Below, piece after piece: positions 7,930-11,527 of a DNA stretch of 11,527 nucleotides. Numbering within the stretch: position 1 is the first letter of the stretch; each line of letters opens with the position of its first letter. The notes beneath the pieces are model-generated. The model was given only the letters and a program-made list of their open reading frames with translations, was not told the origin of the DNA and did not search any database. The translations under genes were made by a program, and so were the position numbers. The stretch is from DASVEE01 sp036399695 (GTDB taxonomy: Bacteria > Acidobacteriota > Thermoanaerobaculia > Gp7-AA8): assembly GCA_036399695.1 (NCBI GenBank), contig DASWMP010000301.1, positions 1 to 11,527 on the forward strand, in the 5' to 3' direction.

Positions 7930-7952
7930 ACTGTAGGGAAGACACTGTAGGG
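7930..7952. repeat. Tandem 9-bp direct repeat ACTGTAGGG upstream of the dehydrogenase operon
   Basis: Two exact copies of ACTGTAGGG (7930-7938 and 7944-7952) are spaced 14 bp start to start, about 70-90 bp upstream of the small ORF at 7862. A 5-bp inverted repeat ACCGC/GCGGT (7904-7920) lies between them and the ORF. The position fits regulator binding, but no matching regulator is encoded in view and short repeats can arise by chance. Confidence 0.3.
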
Positions 7953-7966
7953 CTGGTGTGTAAACA

Positions 7967-8011
7967 AACCTCCGGCCTTCTCAGGCAGCCCAGCCGCCGT
8001 AGTGGGAGGTT
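7967..8011 (-). terminator. Possible terminator or structured element after the HlyD-type adaptor gene
   Basis: On the minus strand, 21 bp after the adaptor stop, AACCTCC (8011-8005) can pair with GGAGGTT (7973-7967), enclosing a GC-rich interior in which GGCGGC and GCTGCC can also pair with one G-U. TGTTTACA follows, a modest U-rich run. This may end or attenuate the adaptor transcript before the dehydrogenase operon. The U tract is imperfect and the loop is large, so this is a weak call. Confidence 0.35.
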
Positions 8012-8031
8012 GCTGTACGCCTTAGGGAGCG

Positions 8032-9282
8032 CTACTTAAGAAGAATGCGCTCCTTGTCCTGCCATTCGCCGATTTCGGAGGTGATGATCCGGTCACCGGC
8101 GGCGAGGCCTTCGAGCACCTGCAGGTAATTGAGCGAGACCTTTCCGGCTTTGATCATCACTCGTGTGGCGTACTGACCCGCGGGGTCGAGCTTATAAACG
8201 GAGATTGCTGCGTCGTTCTTTACATAGGAAGGCTTGCCCACGTAGAGCGTATCGGGCAGGCGCGTGGTGTAGATCGTCCCTTCGACCGGCAGTTGCGGCC
8301 TGGCGCCGGCCGGGAGCGTGCCTTCGAGGCCGACGTCGACGACGACGGTGCCGTCGGTGACGCCGGGATCGACGCGGGTGACGGTGCCGTTCACGATGCC
8401 GTTACGGGTATCGATCGCGACCTTCTGCCCTGCCTGCACCTGCGTCGCCTCGCGCGCCGGCACCTTCAGCTCGGCGTAGAGTTGATCCTGCTGTGCGATG
8501 CGGCCTATCGGACTGCCGGGCTGCAGTTGCTGGCCGACTTCCACGTTGATGGCCTGCACGATGCCGCTGATGCCGGCCACCACCTGCAGATCGGCGGCCT
8601 GCGTGCGGGCGCGGTCGAGAGCGCGTGCGAGCTGAGTCACGCGCGATTTCTTCACCACCAGTTGCACCTGGATGTTGTCGCGCACCTTCTGCAGGCGGCT
8701 CGCCTCGATGTCGTAGGTCTTTCTGAGCTGCGCCAGGTCGAGCTGCGAGCGCTTCAGCTCGATCCCCGAGAGGATGCCGGCGCGGGCCAGAGCTTCATCG
8801 GCTTCCGCTTTCGCGAGCGCTTTCTCCGTGTTGAACTGCACCTGCGTGAGCACGACCTGCTGGTTCAGCATGTTCGTCTGCAGCTCGGCTTCGGCGGCCT
8901 GCAGCTCCGCCACGGCCCCTTCCCATGCGGACTGTGCTTCTTCCGCACTGGCGGTGAGCTGCGGGTTCGCGAGCTCCACCAGGACCTGCCCCACCTGCAC
9001 GACCGCACCAGGCTTGATGTCCGCCCGTGCGACGCGGCCCGGGACCTGCGCCGCGAGCTGCTCGATGTGATTGGAGAGCAACTGGCCGTTGGCGCCGACC
9101 TTGATCTCCATCGTTCCCTGCTGCACGGTCTCGATGCTCAGTGTCGTGCGATCGACCCGCTGTGTGCTGAAGTCGATGTTCGCCAGCGTCACGCCGCCGC
9201 CGATCAGTCCAATGGCGATGCCCGAGATGACCACTACACGCTTGATCAGAGGTGCTTTCGATTTTTCAATTACACGATCCAT
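8032..9282 (-). CDS. HlyD/MacA-family periplasmic adaptor of an efflux pump
   Basis: A 416-residue membrane-fusion protein that would bridge an inner-membrane ABC permease to an outer-membrane channel. It has a short cytoplasmic N-terminus and one membrane anchor (14-34, VVVISGIAIGLIGGGVTLA). Two half-lipoyl segments (78-109, with VPGRVARADIKPGAVVQVGQ; and 234-265, with GISGIVQAINVEVGQQLQPG) flank a long Gln/Ala/Glu-rich coiled-coil hairpin (about 110-230). A beta-barrel region (267-340) and a membrane-proximal domain ending ERILLK follow. The start ATG at 9282 places the anchor where the family has it; an in-frame ATG at 9399 would add 39 residues unlike a HlyD N-terminus. The logical partner is the permease/ATPase pair four genes downstream. 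No TolC-type outer-membrane factor is in the window. It is separated by 234 bp from the dehydrogenase start and may have its own promoter. Confidence 0.93.
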   Translation of the reverse strand: MDRVIEKSKAPLIKRVVVISGIAIGLIGGGVTLANIDFSTQRVDRTTLSIETVQQGTMEIKVGANGQLLSNHIEQLAAQVPGRVARADIKPGAVVQVGQVLVELANPQLTASAEEAQSAWEGAVAELQAAEAELQTNMLNQQVVLTQVQFNTEKALAKAEADEALARAGILSGIELKRSQLDLAQLRKTYDIEASRLQKVRDNIQVQLVVKKSRVTQLARALDRARTQAADLQVVAGISGIVQAINVEVGQQLQPGSPIGRIAQQDQLYAELKVPAREATQVQAGQKVAIDTRNGIVNGTVTRVDPGVTDGTVVVDVGLEGTLPAGARPQLPVEGTIYTTRLPDTLYVGKPSYVKNDAAISVYKLDPAGQYATRVMIKAGKVSLNYLQVLEGLAAGDRIITSEIGEWQDKERILLK

Positions 9283-9363
9283 GGGAACCCCATCGGAACC
9301 TACCGTTTGCGGCGACCGGCAATAAGTGACAATAACATCGCGTTCGATGCTCGTGACGCGTAA

Positions 9364-9381
9364 GAAAAAGATGGCTTTTTC
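9364..9381. promoter_or_regulatory. 7-4-7 inverted repeat upstream of the adaptor gene
   Basis: GAAAAAG, a 4-base spacer ATGG, then CTTTTTC: a perfect 7-bp inverted repeat centred 90 bp upstream of the adaptor ATG. It would form a hairpin in a minus-strand leader RNA or serve as a dimeric operator. The stem is AT-rich, and no downstream U tract makes it a terminator. Function unproven. Confidence 0.35.
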
Positions 9382-9456
9382 GACGTTGCGGGGATGCATG
9401 GCAGAGCGGCGCGGCGCTGGATTTTCGCTCTTCGTCGAGACGATGCTTCGCCCCGT

Positions 9457-9470
9457 CGGTTACATAACCG
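9457..9470. promoter_or_regulatory. Palindrome CGGTTACATAACCG
   Basis: A 6-bp inverted repeat CGGTTA/TAACCG with a 2-base centre, about 180 bp upstream of the adaptor start. The compact, near-continuous dyad looks more like a protein-binding operator than an RNA hairpin, since a 2-base loop cannot form. No regulator is identified. Confidence 0.3.
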
Positions 9471-9610
9471 CCAAAGGAACGCAGACCGGGGGCAGAGACC
9501 AACCGTTTGAGGGCCGTTTGGACGAAAAGAGACTTTTTTTGAGTTTCAGGAATACTAGCGATTTTCGGAAGGCACTGTCAATACGGAATGCCTCCTGTTT
9601 CGCCTTCGCC

Positions 9611-9628
9611 ACGGAAATGTTTTTCCGT
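9611..9628. promoter_or_regulatory. 7-4-7 inverted repeat in the divergent intergenic region
   Basis: ACGGAAA, spacer TGTT, then TTTCCGT: a perfect 7-bp inverted repeat with the same 7-4-7 geometry as the element at 9364-9381 but a different sequence. It lies about 340 bp upstream of the adaptor and 550 bp upstream of the NusG-like gene. It could be an operator, or a hairpin in a long minus-strand leader of the kind bound by LoaP-type antiterminators; the sequence alone does not decide. Confidence 0.35.
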
Positions 9629-9789
9629 CTTGCGGGCACTGCGGTATGACACCCATGCGTGTCCGTTGAGCTGACGTCCTGTTCGTCGTGACGGCCCTCC
9701 AGAAGCGGCGTTCAAAACGGGACGCGGGATCTGGAAGATTTGCGTGTGGTGCAAACCGCGTCATGCGCCGTCCCTCCTCGACTCGTTCG

Positions 9790-9806
9790 GTCATCATCTG
9801 GATGAC
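9790..9806. promoter_or_regulatory. 6-5-6 inverted repeat upstream of the NusG-like gene
   Basis: GTCATC, spacer ATCTG, then GATGAC: a perfect 6-bp inverted repeat on the NusG-like gene's side of the intergenic region. The palindrome TGTACGTACA follows 17 bp later (9823-9832). Possible operators; no assignment can be made. Confidence 0.25.
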
Positions 9807-10142
9807 AACAGCATGCGCTCGTTGTACGTACACGGATGTGAACCTCCTGCAAAGCCGCTGTTCCGGCGTCACGTCGCGGCAGCCCTTCAAACCGGAGCTC
9901 CGCCCGTGCGCTCGCGTCGAAGCGTCCGGTCAGCACCTGCCGCATCGTCAAACTCGTTTTAACTGGACGTATCTATGTTTTGTACGGATGGGCGGCGCGA
10001 AAGGTGGCGGCAATCAGTTACGTTTGTGTATCCGATCGCCCGCGCCTGCACGCGCAGTGCGTGCGACGTCAGCCCGATGTTCCGTGAACGCCCGCTTCCC
10101 GCGCGCGCAACCGCTTCGACGCGCAGCCGCGATCGGTCAGCA

Positions 10143-10171
10143 TTGGAATATGAGGGTGAATCGGACATACT
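10143..10171 (+). promoter_or_regulatory. Candidate promoter giving a near-leaderless NusG-like transcript
   Basis: TTGGAA (10143-10148) and CATACT (10166-10171) are separated by 17 bases, each matching the sigma-70-type consensus at 4 of 6 positions. Transcription from it would start around 10178-10181, at or just before the ATG at 10181. The ATG has no Shine-Dalgarno sequence (AGCGTCACG precedes it), so a leaderless message is consistent. A prediction from weak boxes only. Confidence 0.35.
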
Positions 10172-10180
10172 AGCGTCACG

Positions 10181-10759
10181 ATGCCGATCCTGCCGAAAGA
10201 GAGCGACATCTTCCCCGACAATCTATTCGATCTGCCGACCGGGGAAGCGCCCTGGGAGATCGCGCATCTCCGCAGCCGCCAGGAGAAGTTCGTGGCCCGG
10301 TTGCTCCTCGACGGGCAGAAGCCGTTCTACCTCCCCCAGATCGAGCAGAAGAAGAAGCAGGCCGGACGGACGTTCGTTTCCCATCTGCCGCTCTTCCCCG
10401 GCTACATCTTTCTACGTCGCGTAGACGGACTGCGCGAAACTCTCTGGCGCACCAGCGCCGTGGCGAACATGCTCGAGGTTCCGGACCAGGCGCAGCTCAC
10501 CGCCGAGCTGCTGCAGATCCGTCACCTTCAGACCAGCGGCGCGGTGCTCACGCCCGTCGCCGAGCTCGTTCCCGGCGATTCCGTGCGCATCACGGAAGGC
10601 GCCTTCGACGGCTACACCGGCGTGGTGCTCGAGGAGCGCGGCGCGCTGCGGCTGATCGTTTCGGTCTCCACGCTGCAGAAGGCCGTCGCCGTGGAGTTCC
10701 CCCGCGAGGTACTGGCCCGCATGAAGGCCAGCGCCGCCGCACGCGATCCGCGTCGCTAG
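10181..10759 (+). CDS. NusG/LoaP-family specialised transcription antiterminator
   Basis: A 192-residue NusG paralogue. The N-terminal NGN domain spans about 24-117 (WEIAHLRSRQEKFVARLLL, then PFYLPQIEQ and the hallmark LPLFPGYIFLR at 69-79). The C-terminal KOW domain includes VPGDSVRITEGAFDGYTGVVLEERG (129-153). NusG proteins bind RNA polymerase; specialised members (LoaP, RfaH, TaA) promote read-through of long operons. A specialised member is favoured here because the gene stands alone next to secondary-metabolite genes, whereas housekeeping nusG normally sits between secE and the ribosomal protein genes. Unlike LoaP, it is not at the head of the operon: it is divergent from the adaptor/PKS genes and convergent with the next gene. 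The N-terminal 20 residues (MPILPKESDIFPDNLFDLPT) precede the NGN fold. No ribosome-binding site is visible before the ATG. Confidence 0.9.
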   Translation: MPILPKESDIFPDNLFDLPTGEAPWEIAHLRSRQEKFVARLLLDGQKPFYLPQIEQKKKQAGRTFVSHLPLFPGYIFLRRVDGLRETLWRTSAVANMLEVPDQAQLTAELLQIRHLQTSGAVLTPVAELVPGDSVRITEGAFDGYTGVVLEERGALRLIVSVSTLQKAVAVEFPREVLARMKASAAARDPRR

Positions 10760-10813
10760 CAACGTAATGGCACTCAAAAAGGCCATCCGAAAGAGGCTCC
10801 GTGGCAGCACCCC

Positions 10814-11527
10814 TCACGGCGTCGAGCTGAAGCGGATCGGGCCGCAGAGGGGACAGAGGCTGCGCTCGATCACTCCCGGCGCGTTCGCCGGATCATCCCC
10901 GCGCAGAGGGCCGTGGTAGGGCGCGGCGGCGGGGAGGTTGCCGGCTTCGGTTTCCCAGCCGAGCGCGCAGTTGCCGCCGCCGACCGCAGCGATCGCAGCA
11001 GGGAACGGATCGGGCTGCCCCCCCTGCCAGGCATCGACGGACGTATTCATGCGTACCGTCCAGCCGCGGGCGGCGTACTCCAGCACCGCGCTCGGATGCG
11101 CGTGGCCGTAGGGGCCGGGCAGCGCCCGGTAGGGGTGGGTGAAGGCGGCACTATGGACGCCATACGAGTAGACGATGTTGCCGGAGCGGGGACGCCGCAG
11201 TACGGACGCGGCATGAGCGGCGCTGATCGCGGCGACGCCGATCCCGAGAGCCCCGCCGTTCGCCAGGCGTAGATTGGCTTCGACGGCTGCGCGCACGGTG
11301 GCGGACGGAATAGCGTAGTAGGCGCCGTTTGCCACGCCGGGCCAGATGTCCGGCACCGCTGGCAGCGCCCAGCCGAATGCCCCGGCCACATTCGCCGCCG
11401 CCGCACGGGAAGCGATGGCGATGGTGTCGGGCATCGCCGCCGCACCGGCGCCGGCACCGGCGGCGGCGACCGCGCCGTCGATGGCGGCGACGACCGCGGC
11501 GATCTCCGCGGGATTCGGATGGCCGAT
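10814..11527 (-). CDS. Unidentified protein, N-terminus outside the window
   Basis: The minus-strand frame is open from the right edge to TGA at 10814: at least 237 residues. An internal ATG at 11434 exists, but 31 further codons upstream are open and similar in composition, so the true start is probably beyond the edge. Codon third positions are strongly G/C, which supports real coding. The visible part begins IGHPNPAEIAAVVAAIDGAV, then a long Ala-rich segment. A less biased region follows with NIVYSYGVHSAAFTHPYRALP, GPYGHAHPSAVLEYAARGWTVRMNTSVDAW and GGGNCALGWETEAGNL, and the protein ends with a small Cys pair, SLCPLCGPIRFSSTP. I do not recognise the family and assign no function. It converges on the NusG-like gene with 54 bp between the stops. 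Confidence 0.7.
   Translation of the reverse strand: MGHPNPAEIAAVVAAIDGAVAAAGAGAGAAAMPDTIAIASRAAAANVAGAFGWALPAVPDIWPGVANGAYYAIPSATVRAAVEANLRLANGGALGIGVAAISAAHAASVLRRPRSGNIVYSYGVHSAAFTHPYRALPGPYGHAHPSAVLEYAARGWTVRMNTSVDAWQGGQPDPFPAAIAAVGGGNCALGWETEAGNLPAAAPYHGPLRGDDPANAPGVIERSLCPLCGPIRFSSTP

Larger units (their letters stand above)
9283..10180. other. 898-bp intergenic region between divergent adaptor and NusG-like genes
   Basis: No open frame here shows a recognisable protein or the codon pattern of the neighbouring genes; the frames that are open translate to Arg/Ser/Cys-rich sequence on both strands. The region is less GC-rich than its surroundings and should hold the promoters of two divergent transcription units. 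It contains short inverted repeats (9364-9381, 9457-9470, 9611-9628, 9790-9806), a 10-bp palindrome TGTACGTACA (9823-9832), a pair of CCGTTTG repeats 11 bp apart (9503-9509, 9514-9520), and a T7 run (9534-9540) not preceded by a strong hairpin. An untranslated leader, a small RNA or operator sites are all possible. Confidence 0.6.

Noticed and set aside
8293..9363. Plus-strand open frame of 356 codons opposite the HlyD-type adaptor gene
   Set aside because: It is antisense to a gene with a complete HlyD architecture; its Leu/Arg/His-rich composition comes from reading that gene's codons backwards.
9283..9399. Longer adaptor start at ATG 9399
   Set aside because: It would put 39 unrelated residues ahead of the cytoplasmic lead and membrane anchor; the ATG at 9282 fits HlyD proteins better.
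9525..9540. AAAAG-AGA-CTTTT hairpin with a T7 run as a plus-strand terminator
   Set aside because: The 5-bp AT-rich stem with a 3-base loop is too weak, and no plus-strand gene lies upstream to terminate.
9555..9890. Minus-strand open frame of 111 codons upstream of the adaptor
   Set aside because: No motif, Arg-rich composition and competing frames on both strands; a real small protein is possible but unsupported.
9688..10173. Plus-strand open frame of 161 codons before the NusG-like gene
   Set aside because: Arg/Ser/Cys-rich translation, no recognisable motif or good ribosome site, and overlapping frames of similar quality on the other strand; treated as noncoding.
10760..10813. Bidirectional terminator between the convergent NusG-like gene and the unknown gene
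   Set aside because: The position is right, and a TTTTT run appears on the minus strand, but only about 3 bp of stem (GCC/GGC) could be paired; not enough to call.
1..11527. tRNA, rRNA, CRISPR array, insertion sequence or attachment site
   Set aside because: I read both strands for CCA-ended cloverleaf segments, regularly spaced repeats, transposase motifs and terminal inverted repeats and saw none; a covariance-model search would be needed to exclude small RNAs.

Overview
The window (11,527 bp, GC-rich) looks like one flank of a trans-AT polyketide biosynthetic gene cluster from a soil-type Gram-negative bacterium. Two things suggest Acidobacteriota or a similar phylum: the duplicated MacB/FtsX-type permease with an LKYAWRLLRKS N-terminus, of the kind very common in acidobacterial genomes, and the overall base composition. 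The taxonomic call is an inference and is weak.

Layout. Nearly everything from 9282 down to base 1 is on the minus strand and reads right to left: a HlyD/MacA-type periplasmic adaptor (9282-8032); a 234-bp gap holding a possible terminator and an unannotated 22-codon ORF; a zinc-dependent MDR dehydrogenase (7797-6628); a membrane di-iron fatty-acid/sterol-hydroxylase-type enzyme (6594-5374); an 808-residue duplicated MacB-type permease (5288-2862); its ATPase (2827-2102); a stand-alone acyl carrier protein (2087-1839); a decarboxylase-type ketosynthase with Ser in place of the catalytic Cys (1849-632); and a PksH-type enoyl-CoA hydratase that runs off the left edge (635-<1). From the dehydrogenase onward the gaps are 33, 85, 34 and 14 bp, followed by overlaps of 11 and 4 bp, which suggests one operon.

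The last three genes are three parts of the HMG-CoA-synthase-type beta-branching cassette (AcpK, PksF, PksH in Bacillus subtilis naming). This cassette converts a beta-keto group on a growing polyketide into a carbon branch. The HMG synthase and the second crotonase (PksI type) are not in view and would be expected to the left. The dehydrogenase and hydroxylase are probable tailoring enzymes. The adaptor, permease and ATPase would together form a MacAB-like exporter, plausibly for product export or self-resistance.

To the right, an 898-bp stretch with no convincing gene (9283-10180) separates the adaptor from a divergent NusG/LoaP-type antiterminator (10181-10759, plus strand). Specialised NusG paralogues accompany other trans-AT clusters (TaA of myxovirescin, LoaP of Bacillus difficidin/macrolactin), so this one may control the cluster. 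The noncoding stretch carries several short perfect inverted repeats. At the right edge, a minus-strand protein of unknown family (10814->11527) ends convergently with the NusG-like gene; its N-terminus lies outside the window.
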